From Rhynchopus euleeides (taxonomy: Eukaryota > Euglenozoa > Diplonemea > Diplonemida > Diplonemidae): DNA of 64,000 bases. A program made the translations under genes and the position numbers. The notes below the pieces were generated by a model. That model was given only the letters and a program-made list of their open reading frames with translations. It had not been told where the DNA came from and searched no databases. The DNA lies in contig OY723306.1 of the NCBI GenBank assembly GCA_963210315.1, forward strand, positions 310,001 through 374,000. The letters run 5' to 3'. This document shows positions 18,706 to 28,665 of the stretch, piece by piece. Numbering within the stretch: position 1 is the stretch's first letter; each line of letters begins with the position of its first letter.

Positions 18706-21383
18706 CGCCGCAGATCAGATGGCTCTGGGGTGTATGCACCTGCGGCGGATGGGTGTGCACAGCACCAAATAAGATGATTACACCTCAACAATGTGCTGCT
18801 GGGCCCATGGTCTGCGTGCTGATCGCAGCAAAACTCCAAACTGTCCAAAGGGGTAGGGGGGCTGGCGGGCGAGCAGCGCTGCCACTCTTCACCGTGTGTT
18901 GATTTCATTTTTTTTTCGCAAGAAATGTTTTGGTTTTGTTTTGTATTTTCTGTTGGTTTATTTTTTTTTGTTGTTTGGCACGCTGCATAAATGGTCTTTT
19001 GCCACATTGCCTCGACACAAAACCCACCCCCACCCCACCCCCATCCTAATGCACAAACACACACCCTGTCCACGAGCATGGTACACTGGTATGTCCACGA
19101 GCGAACGAATCACAGGTTAGTCGACGTGTTCGCCCACAGGTTGGTACCATCCCAGATTTTTTTTGAGAGAGACAGAGAGAAAGGGCGCACCGCTTCCGGG
19201 ACACTTGCGGGCCCGAAAATAGCTTGGCACACCCCCGCCTTGTCCGATGCCAGGAGAGGCGCTGACAAGGGGGAGGGGGGGGGGGAGGGTAGTGAAGTAG
19301 AGAAGAAAAAGTAAAGCACAGAGAGAGTCGGCCTCCCTTCACTCGTTATGCAGGCTGTGCGTGGTGGGGGGTGGGATGGGGGGGGGGGGGGGGAGTCCTA
19401 AAACTGAAGAGAGCCACACACACACACACATATTTTTGAATCTTCAAATCTTTTGACAACCGATTTTTGCCCTTTTGTGCTGGTAGCATACCCCCTTATC
19501 CCGCGGCGGTGTGGGAAGGGGGTGAAAGTAGTGTCTGTTCAGCAGGAGCAGGCCCAATACCAGCCCAAGGTGAACCGCTCTTCATGCTGTCTCGTTTCGA
19601 ACCTGCTCTCGCCGGCCAACAAATCAATATTTTCTTGTCGCCGTGTAGATCGCACCAATCAAACTCTGTTTTTGGCGTGACCCTCGCCCCACTCCAATAT
19701 GAAACCGTATTTTGGAGTAAGAAAGAAAGAAAGTCGGATCCAAGACACAGGGGCACCTGACGCACACACATGCTGTGACGGGGAGCGAAACAGGGAAGTG
19801 GGTCGTGGAAAAAATACACCCCCCCCCCTCCCCTGTGCAGGGCCGACCCACTCAAAACACACGCCACCCCACACAGAGACACACAGGCAGCACGCGTGTT
19901 GGAAAAAAAGGGGGTGGGGGGGAAGGTCATGTTTTGCAGCAATATGCAGAACACACACACACAGGGGAGGTGATTCTGTCGAGAAAGGCTGCGCTCGACA
20001 GAGACCGCCTTAAAAAACTGGTTTCAACACACACACACATGCGCACCCCGTGGATCCGCCTGGACCCCTCACGATTATTTCCCTGCTCCTCCGAACTGCA
20101 GATACCCCAGCCCCCTCTCCCACCTCTTCCCTCATATGCCGAAGCCATGTCGTCCGAAGGGTGGGGTGGGGTGGGGGTGGGGGGGTCAGGTGGGGGGGGG
20201 GGATGGGGCGGGAGGGGGGAACGAGCTCTAACTCACTCCATTCATTCTCTCTTCTCTCTCTCCCTCTCAAATGCCTTTGGCACCGTGCCTGCTGGCGTAT
20301 TGTCACCCCCCCCCCCCCCCCTGAATTCCCCCAGCCAGCGCAAGCGCCAGCCAAAGCAAAACATCACGCGAGAGGGACCTTTTTTCTCTCTCTCTCTCTC
20401 TCTCAAAAGACTTGGGGAACATGCCGCTGTCGCTGACTCCCACACCCCAGTTCTCTCTCTCTCTCTCTCTCACTCCCCACCGCCGAGATTTCCCTGACCC
20501 TCTGTGACCCCCCCTCCCCCCGCCCCCCCCCCCCCCAGCCACACTGTGAGGCGTGCCTCCAGAGGATCTCTCTGGGCATAACGTCACCTTTTCCTCTGGG
20601 ACAGCTAGGAAGGGCGTGTACTTTGCGGTGTTGTCACAGACCCCCCCCCCTTTTCTTTGCAGTTTTGGCGTGAGATACCACACACGCACATCACTGCCAC
20701 ACATGCATGTCGCAGGGCTGTATGCGGGAGGGACGGGTGGGGGGTGGGTCAAAGTGTGGCACATCTCATATCTCACCGCAAGAACGGTCACAGCCGGTCT
20801 GTCCGTACAGATTTATACACTGGAGGCAGACCGGTTGCCATTGCCTGCAGGATGAGTTTGGGATGGGGTGGGGGTGGGGGGGGGGGGGGGGGCATTTTTT
20901 TATGCATTGTTCAACAAAAGATGGATATCCAAAACCAAAAAGGACACACCGAACAGCAGGGCAAGATGACATACGAGGCAATAGCAGCGACCCAAAAAAA
21001 ATACGGGGGTTGGGTGGGCGAGAAGGGGGGTCGGGGGGGGTGGGGGGTGGGGGGGTCGGACGATATAGCCGGGGCATGTGCTGTTGTTTGTGGTGCCACG
21101 GGTGGGCGTCTGAAACCAGAGATTTTGCGCAGCACGGTCCTCATGCTGAGAGCACTGGACGACCATGCCGGCACCAAGTGACCAAATCACGGCGCCACCA
21201 CCCAAGCAACGTGTGAGGGGGGTGGGGTGGGGTGGACTTGAAAACGAGAGATGGAACAGAGACGGAGACAAAGAAGAGAGAGAGAGAGAGAGAGAGTACG
21301 AAGATAGCTCCAATCACCCCTCACCCCGCAACCAAAGTCAACTGCCGACCGTTCTCTGCTGCTGCAGCACCCATGGACATGGA
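18706..21383. other. Intergenic DNA rich in microsatellites and G runs
   Basis: This lies between the metalloprotease 5' end and the PRL 3' end. It holds a G run of about 16 (19378-19393), a CA tract (about 19414-19431), CT tracts (about 20385-20404 and 20452-20471), several C/G runs of 10 or more (for example 20307-20320 and 20877-20893) and an AG tract (about 21273-21296). Open frames here are low-complexity and give no recognisable protein. Confidence 0.6.
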
Positions 21384-24300
21384 TCACTGCACTGTGCAGC
21401 AGCCGCCACCTCCAGAGGTCGGCTTCCGGGTGCGCTTGTACTTCAGCAGCCACTGATGAGGGTGTTGTGTGGTGTGGTGTATTGCGGGTATGTCCGTCCC
21501 TTTACAGGAGATTGCGGTTTCAAAACACAGGGAGAGAAAATCGTATTCCCTGGGGCAAAAAACCCCCCCTGCCTGATGTGCCTCTCCTTCTGCTGTAGAA
21601 CCTCCCGACAATCATGTCTTGTTGGAAACCCCCACCCACACGACGCGCTGGCACGGGCTGAACCGGTTCTGGAACCGGTTCGGCGGAACCGGTTCACCGG
21701 CGAACCGGTTCGGTGGAACCGGTTCCAGAACCGGTTCGGACGAACCGGTTCACCGGTGAACCGGTTCCGCCGAACCGGTTCACCGGTAAACAGGTTCCGC
21801 CGGTGAACCGGTTCCGCCCGAACCGGTTCCAGAACCGACATTTGCGAACCGGGCAAAGTGGGTCCCGACCGGTTGGCCGTGTACCGGTCGGTGGACCGGT
21901 ATACGGACCTGACCCGCACTGAGTCATCTCAGACCTATGGGTTTCAGTCCCAGTGTCAGATTCAGACCTACTGATCCAGAACCGCACCCTCTCCTTCCAC
22001 ACCAATTGTATCCGCTGCTCATGGGTCCGAGTGACGACGATAGCAATGACGATGGCTCCATAGCAAAGATGGCTACCACTGTCAAAGCTCATCTGGAACA
22101 GAAACTGTCCCAGATGGAAGTCTCCTGTATAAATACAGGGTTCGGGTTTCCCACGAGTGTAACGCAGATACGTGCAGGTGTGTCAAGAGAGTGTGCAGCT
22201 CACAGCAGTTCCTCATCCTTGGTTCTGAACCCCACAGTTCTTCGAATCACAGTGACAACAGGGAGGCCAGATCCAAAGATCAGGCTTTCCCAGACGCGGT
22301 TCAACTGGTGACGACCGTTGTTGAGAGACCGGAGCGGAGGTCGACGTCGGCTTATCTCATGCTACGGCAGGGGTGAGGACTCAGCCGCCACCCCGGGTGG
22401 TTTGCAGGTTGAACAGGTTGTGTGGTTCCATTGATCAACATAGGTCGGCCTGTCTGATAAGACTCAGCCACCCTGCGGGTCAATTTATTCTAAAAAGGCG
22501 CCTTTTTGACCAAAAGGCAAAATTTCCTCCCATCATGCTCCCGTACCACAGAGGCCTGCCTCTGTGTATGTGTACGTTTTGCGATGACGGGGTGTGGAAC
22601 CTGGCGTAGACCGAGCTACAACACAGGCGCCGTGGGTCAATTTTTTTTAGAAAAGGCCTTGACCAAAGGCATCCCCCTAACACTTAATTGCTCTGCTTCA
22701 ACCTGAACCGACCCTCTAGGCAGCGTGAGGTGGCTACGTCGAGCCACTTCGTGGACAGCTGCAGTACCCTTCCCTTGTGTTCCTCTGTCAGGGGAACAAC
22801 ACAATAGCAGCATGGCCGTATTGTTTCATTTCAGTCAGCCAAGGAAAGTCGAGGAGTTCGAGCCGTTGAACAGTAACCAGAGGATGACAAGCAGGTTGAA
22901 TATGCAAGCAGTGATCTCCTGTGTACCCTTGGACCCACATTAAACTCGAACTGAAGCCCTCAGTCGTCCTTGACCAGATTCAGACCCGCTTTTCCAGAAC
23001 CGCACCCCCTCCCTCCACTCCAAGTGTATCCGCTGCTCATGGGCCCACGTGACCACAAAGACTTAATCGTGACTCCATAGCAAAGATGGCTACCACGCTC
23101 AAGACCATCTGTGAACAGACGGTGGTCTCCTGTTTCCAGGGGTATGGAATTACCACGAGTGTAATGCAGGTACGGTAGGTGTGTCAAGAAGGTTTGCAGC
23201 TCACAGCAGGTCGTCATCTTCGTTCTGAACCTTGGTTCTGAAGTCGACAGCTCCTCAAGTCGGAGGCACACAAAGGATGGGTTCCGCAACTGTCCAACTA
23301 TCTACAGACTCACAGCCCAGAAGGTGCAGTCCAGGTTCCACAGAGCAAATTAAATGTTAGCATTTCTGCACAACTACCGTATCGCAAATCGCAGCGGCGG
23401 TAGAAGTGACTGACTCTAAAACGGCGAGGTATCAGTCTTGACGCTGGAAAATTCCGTTCGGAAATACCAAACACATCCAGAAAGTGGAAGGAATGGGCGC
23501 CAAGATGATGCGAACGATTTTTGGGGGGAGGGGGTGGACTGCCCTGTATCGTGATACCCGTGAGGGTAAAAAAATACAGGGCAGGGAGGCACAGGCGCAG
23601 GCACAACAGAGGCAATACATAGGCAGGCACCAATGGGAAAAGCGACCTCTTCTGGGACAGGCTGGGGAGGGGGGTGGGGAGGGCGGCGCTGGGGCGGCTG
23701 CATGCGGTACCTGCGGTTCCGGTCCGGATTTTCGTCCGGACCGGTACCGCATTTGAGGGGCAAGAATCTGATTTCCGAGGCCCGGGAATGGTCGCAGTGG
23801 CTTCAAATGGCCAAAAACGTTCAATTTACCCCCCGGAAAAAAAATTCGAAAGGGTCCCCCTATAGAAATCCAGTCAGGACTGCGTGAACCGGTTCTAGAA
23901 CCGGTTTGTGAACCGGTTCCAGAACCGGTTCGTGAACCGGTTCTGGAACCGGTTCACAAACCGGTTCTGGGCAAACCGGTTCTACCGGTTCGCGAACCGG
24001 TTTCTGCCAGTTTCTGCATGCGGTACCTGCGGTTCCGGTCCGGATTTTCGTCCGGACCGGTACCGCATTTGAGGGGCAAGAATCTGATTTCCGAGGCCCG
24101 GGAATGGTCGCAGTGGCTTCAAATGGCCAAAAACGTTCAATTTACCCCCCCGAAAAAAAAATTCGAAAGGGTCCCCCTATAGAAATCCGGTCAGGACTGG
24201 GGGAACCGGTTTCAGAACCGGTTCTGGAACCGGTTCCAGAACCGGTTCGAGAACCGGTTCTGAAACCGGTTCCTGCAAACCGGTTCACGAACCGGTTTTT

Positions 24301-25962
24301 GCCAGTTTCAGAACCGGTCCCAGCCGGTTCTGAACCTGTCCTCAACCGGTTCGGATTTGTCAGTAACCGGTTTGCCGTTGTGATTTCAACCGGTTCCCAA
24401 ACCGGTTCCCAAGGAACCGGTTACTGTTTTCAAACCGGTTCAGGAGATTTCTGCCAGCGCGTCGTGCACCCACCCACCCCCCCCCCCCCGGGCGGAATGC
24501 GTAGACCCTCCTGGTGGGCACCGCCCTCAGCAACAAAGTGCAGGAAACGAACCAACCAACTCATTCACACTGCTGGACATACCCGAAGCTGATCCTGGTT
24601 GAAGCAACCGTGACGGGAGCCACGGATGTGGGACACTGTGTCAGCTGCCGAGAGGCCTCCGAGCTCAATGAGGGCAACGGCCACCAGCACTGGCGCGCGC
24701 CCGAGCCCCGCAATGCAGTGAACACCGACGCACGGCTGCGAGTCGCTTGCCTCGGGTGTAGACACGGGCCCCTGCGGCACAAGGTCCGGTTGCCGCTCGC
24801 CCTTCATCTTCTTGCCGGACAAATCATCAATCCCGAACTCCTGCTCCAGCAGGTTGAGCCAGTTGGACAGCACCTCGCGCGGGGGCGGTGCCCCGTCCTC
24901 GAAGAACCAACCAGGGCCGTCCTGCAGGTGGTGGGGTGGGTGGGTTGGCGGCATTCTTTCTCAGAGTCCCTCGGGGCCACCTTACCTCTTGATTCGGGAG
25001 ACTGCCGGTGCCTACAAGATTATCACATGATGATGAACCACACTGCGAACAGCTCCGTCTAGATCAGCAAAATCCCCCACCCATTTCACGGATGCTGGCA
25101 TGTCGACATACGTAGATCTTGATCCCATGCGACGCAAGCACCTCCTGCTTGTAAGTCGGGGCACACACTCGCACAAGAGACTTCACGCCGTGCTTCTTCA
25201 GCTCCTGCAGGTGTATCGGTGGGATGTGACAGGGAGTGTTTGAACAGCCGGAAGAAAGGTGAAAAGAAGGTACACTGCCAGCCCCCACCCCTTTCACCCG
25301 GGCTAAGCATTGGTCTGCCCCACGCCACCCCACCCCACCCACCGTGGTGGTGTGCGGTGCTTTGCCTGTGCGGCAGTGAGGGAGAAATAGTGAGTGGGCG
25401 AGCCCTGACAAGCAACACCTCACACTTCCTCATATATCTCTCTCTCGCTCACTCGTGTCGACATAAAGTCGCGTGAGGGATGCACCCTGTGATGAGAATA
25501 CCCGGATCTAGAAGTGCCACTTTTCAGAGCTGCGCGTGGAAGGCGTGAATCGCAGGCAGTGCTACCCAAGGTGTCATGAGAAGTGTGATCGGCCTGTGCT
25601 GTGCCAACATGTTGCCACAAAATGCCATCTTCCCATAGTGCCCTTGTGAGGGTGGTGGCGCGACTTCCACCAGTGGGTGTCTTGAAACAGCGCTGCGTGA
25701 TGTGTGTCTGTATGTGTATGTGCCCCTTCAACAGCGTGTGCAGCGGCCCCCACCCTACCCACCGAAACCACCTGTATTCAGTGTCCTCAGAAGGACAGCA
25801 CGGTGTGCACGCTGCACCGCCCAAACGCAATACACTCGATACCTTGATGTAAATCGGGAGGTTAGAAGGGGAGGGCGCGGTCATAATGAGGAAGCGCAGC
25901 TGCACGGGGCCGGCATTGACAGCGATCAACGTGTTGTTCGCCTGCACCGCCTCGGCTGACAT
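21384..25962 (-). CDS. PTP4A: PRL-type (PTP4A) protein tyrosine phosphatase, four exons, CAAX tail
   Basis: Predicted prenylated dual-specificity phosphatase of the PRL family, acting at membranes. Exons on the minus strand are 25843-25962, 25112-25204, 24583-24921 and 21384-21452; all junctions are phase 0 and give 206 aa. The start ATG at 25962 precedes PVQLRFLIMTAPSPSNLP, matching the family's N-terminal strand. Exon 2 carries ELKKHGVKSLVRVC. Exon 3 carries the WPFDD-loop equivalent WFFEDGAPP and the P-loop HCIAGLGRAPVLVA, with Cys140 and Arg146. The tail is basic (KYKRTRK) and ends CCTVQ, a CAAX box whose Gln favours farnesylation. The family is usually about 170 aa; the excess is mainly an insertion between the WPFDD loop and the P-loop. 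Intron 3 is 3130 bp and full of repeats. An exact second copy is at 40923-45317. Confidence 0.88.
21659..21836. repeat. GAACCGGTTC palindrome array 1
   Basis: About a dozen copies of the palindrome GAACCGGTTC or AACCGGTT, spaced by short GC-rich linkers, lie in intron 3 of the PRL gene near its 3' splice site. The right-arm equivalent is 112 bp shorter. Confidence 0.9.
21954..22232. repeat. Dispersed repeat copy 1 (SINE-like or other, ~280 bp)
   Basis: This segment, for example GTATCCGCTGCTCATGGG, CTCCATAGCAAAGATGGCTA and CAGCTCACAGCAG, recurs in diverged form at 22973-23248 in the same orientation. It is non-coding and lies in PRL intron 3. No A tail or tRNA promoter boxes are evident, so the class is unknown. 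Confidence 0.65.
22973..23248. repeat. Dispersed repeat copy 2 (~280 bp)
   Basis: Diverged direct copy of 21954-22232, about 1.02 kb away. It shares the CCGCTGCTCATGGG, TCCATAGCAAAGATGGCTAC, ACGAGTGTAA and GCAGCTCACAGCAG blocks. The DNA between the copies also holds two related pieces, near 22477-22520 and 22636-22672 (GGGTCAATTT, then A/G-rich, then GACCAAA), suggesting the whole block was duplicated. Confidence 0.65.
23698..23882. repeat. 185-bp repeat copy A with hairpin head
   Basis: This is a near-identical direct copy of 24014-24199. It starts CTGCATGCGGTACC and forms a stem between GCGGTACC/CCGGTCCGGA and TCCGGACCGGTACCGC around a TTTTCG loop. It ends near ATAGAAATCCAGTCAGGACTG and is followed directly by an AACCGGTT array. 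Confidence 0.85.
23884..24005. repeat. GAACCGGTTC palindrome array 2
   Basis: Closely packed AACCGGTT palindromes sit between the two 185-bp repeat copies in PRL intron 3. The right-arm version lacks 72 bp, removed exactly between two GAACCGGTTCT copies. Confidence 0.9.
24014..24199. repeat. 185-bp repeat copy B with hairpin head
   Basis: Direct copy of 23698-23882, differing by an extra C/A in the C7/A9 tracts and a few substitutions near the end. It is again followed by an AACCGGTT array, so the repeating higher-order unit appears to be the 185-bp block plus a palindrome array. Confidence 0.85.
24196..24443. repeat. GAACCGGTTC palindrome array 3
   Basis: About 15 AACCGGTT palindromes, some degenerate (ACCGGTCCC, ACCTGTCC), lie close to the 5' splice site of PRL intron 3. 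Copies degrade toward the exon side. The array is the same length in both arms. Confidence 0.9.
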
Positions 25963-27414
25963 TATCCCGGAGATGCCCGGAGGTTAGCGAACACACACTG
26001 GTCGACCGCCACACTGAGGGATGCGCTCACCGCACGGACAGCCCACAGCTTCCCCTGCGACAGTTGGATTGGAGGAGAGGGCGACAGTGTAGCAGACACG
26101 CACCAGGCCTGGGTGGAGGGTGTGTAGACATGGTGTGGGGAGAACAGGAGGCATGCCTCTGAAAGCTGGCTGTGATCCGACCGGGATTGAAAGATGGGGG
26201 CGGGTTGGGGATGGGGATGGAGTGGGGGCGGCCTCGTATATATCCATGCGATTTTCCCCGCATTCGCAGTGGCGGCCCTCCGCACTCTGCGTTTGACTGC
26301 CACACCCATCCTTTTGGTGCGTGCGTTTCCCCCACACACCTGTACCCACCACCACCCCCCACACACATTTTTCCTCTCGGTGCATGACAGAACGAGCATC
26401 AGAACTGCTACAAGCCGATTCTGCTGTGGGAGCCCTCCCCACTTTTCTCTCTCCGCTCCTTCCTTCCTCCCTCCTTGCATCTTCTCCAGACAGGTTAAGG
26501 GCAACCCAACGCACGTGTGTGTTGGGTTCACACGACCATCCCCATCCCCACACAATCCTTTCAGGCACACCACCTTAAATGAGTGGGGCAACGTTTGTAT
26601 GAACGATTTGTATTTTATCCTCCGCTTTCACACACACCCCTCTCCCCCCCCGATATAGCTAAAAGAAAACAGAGGGGGTACACAATTTTTTTCCTCCAGT
26701 TGGCTACGCCGAACTAGCAAAAAAAATGAATCAACAGCAATGAGATGTGACACACCATGGCCAACCCGGCACGCAAGCAACATCAAATGGGTTGCAGACA
26801 AAGAGCCTGACATGCCATCCGTGCGTATTCTGCTTGATTCGTTGGCACACATGGTGGCGGTGGGGTCGGGTCTTCGCTGCCGAACACAGAATAATCTTTT
26901 CGGCAACAAAAAAATGTTCGGCGGAGGTTTCGCCCGAGTTTTCGCGGTGGTGTGGCAAAACAGCAACCCACGATTTGGGAAATCAAATGGGCTCTCCTGT
27001 TGGACAGGAGAGGGATTCGCCACATCGCACACCGAGGAACGAAGAAACCTTCCCGCACACACCCAGGAGAAGAGAACATATGAGAGAGAGAGAGAGAGAA
27101 ATCGCGTGGAAATGCCGTAAAAATAAAAGACACGGGGCTGACCTTCCCCCACGACACCCCTTCACGATCAGATCATAACATTCGCCAATTGCAATGTCAT
27201 CGCTGGCTTGTTGCAACGAGGCGTGTGCGTGTGTGTGGGTGGGGGGGGAGGGCGGGGGTATGTAAAAAGATATACCCACATATCAACAAAGGCATCGATA
27301 TCAAGGGTAAGAGAGGCCATCGGCGGTGCGCCGACGGGAGAAATACGATAGAGATCGCGTGCGGGATTTTCCCTCTCCAACGAAGGGAGGGGGGAAGAAG
27401 GGGGAAAGGGGTAT
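25963..27414. other. PRL upstream region, no gene seen
   Basis: DNA between the PRL start codon and the second retrotransposon. It contains a GA tract (about 27081-27100), a CTCTCCTGTTGGACAGGAGAG hairpin near 26991-27012 and G-rich runs. It should include the PRL promoter, but I cannot identify a specific promoter element. Open frames are low-complexity. Confidence 0.55.
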
Positions 27415-27420
27415 CAGATT

Positions 27421-28665
27421 TTGCAGTTGCGGGAATCCTGCAGGTTCCTCCACGCCAAAGTGGCATACGGCACGGGGAAGCTGTTCCTGCACGTCTTCGT
27501 CGTCTATGCGAAAACAGGGGCTACTCCGGACCTTGCGGAAGAGCGGGAGGACTTCTTCGCTGATGTGTTCGATGAGGCGGTGTTGCTGGGCGACGTGCCG
27601 GTGATTATCACTGGTGATTTTAACTGTCCGCCTGACCCTTCGGCCAGTACAGTGCTGAGTACGCACCTGGCGTCGGGCCGATGGTTCGACTGTGCACAAG
27701 TCGCGGCTGATGCTCAGGGTACAACTCCGGACCCTACCTGCTACACCGGGAGCCCTGATGGACCGGAGGGACGCTCGGCGTCTAGGATTGACCTGGTGCT
27801 CGCCAACCACGTGGCGATCAGCGGCCTGGAGACGCTCTGTGTATCGGACGATAAGAACATCCCGACCCACAGACAGGTGGACGCGAGCTTCGGGACGCTC
27901 GCGTACCGGCAAAGGGTGGACCGCCTCGCAGTACCGGCCATCCTGCCGCTCAGGCGGGTCGGCAGGGACGAGAAGCCCGCGTTGCGGGAGGCGGCGGCAA
28001 AGGTGTGTGACACCCTGACCCGCCAATGGGATCCAGCTGGGAACGTTGAAGAGCGTTGGCAGACATGGTGCTCCGCTGCGTCGAGCTTTCTGGCCGTGCA
28101 CGCGTGCGAGCCGCGGGACGCCGAGGGGTCGGCGAAGACCGCAGCGCTGGCTCGCAAAAAGGGTGTCGCCGCGGTGGTCCGCCAGGAGTGGCTATGTGGC
28201 AGGCAACGCTGGGGTCACGACGGGGCCCTGACCCGCAAGATGATCTGCCTCCTCGACATGATGGGCAGGATCCGGGAGGTGGAGCGCCGTGCTGTGGGAG
28301 GTGCGATGCCAGTCTCCGTCAGGGGGGCATGGGAGAAGGTGCGCACTGCGGCGTCCGAGCTCCTAGGCCGCGTGGAGCCGGTGACCCCGACGCGGGGGGA
28401 GCTGGAGCTGGTGCGGGCCGCGTGCGACCGCGCCCTCGAGAAGGAGCGGAAGCTGATGACGGTGCGGCGGCGCCGCCTGTACATGCGGGAGACCCACACC
28501 TCCTGGCATCGGAACCCCGGGAAGATCTACCGGAGGCTCCGGGGCCCGCCACGCACGTCGGTGCTGATGCGTCGCCAGGATGAGGAAACGACCGATCGGT
28601 CGGTGATGGACAGCTGGCTCCTGGACGCATGGCTCCCCATCATGCAACGCCACCGCGATGGAGGC
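27421..28665 (+). pseudogene. LINE 2 coding fragment 1: partial EEP endonuclease and linker
   Basis: An open frame from about 27421, with no convincing start codon, codes the C-terminal two thirds of an EEP/APE endonuclease: GDFNC (catalytic Asp/Asn), SRIDLVLANH and a THRQV motif in the place of the final His motif. The N-terminal strands with the catalytic Asn and Glu are missing. A basic linker follows (RRRRLYMRETHTSWHRNP). The coding-like frame is lost near 28660-28668, where the next fragment takes over; the formal frame stays open to 28731. Confidence 0.8.

Larger units (their letters stand above)
2701..27684 (+). repeat. Left arm of a ~25-kb inverted repeat
   Basis: Every base checked in this segment recurs as its reverse complement in 39201-64000. 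The left plus right coordinate sum is 66701 from 2701 to about 21.66 kb, 66813 from about 21.8 to 23.88 kb, and 66885 from about 24.0 kb to 27684. The two steps of 112 and 72 bp are extra AACCGGTT repeats in this arm. The outer boundary lies beyond the window on the right side; the inner boundary abuts the assembly gap on the right side. All predicted proteins in the two arms match exactly. Confidence 0.97.

Noticed and set aside
20001..21300. Several overlapping ORFs of 100-240 codons with Gly/Pro/Ser/Leu runs
   Set aside because: They come from CT, AG and G/C homopolymer tracts readable on both strands, with no conserved protein features.
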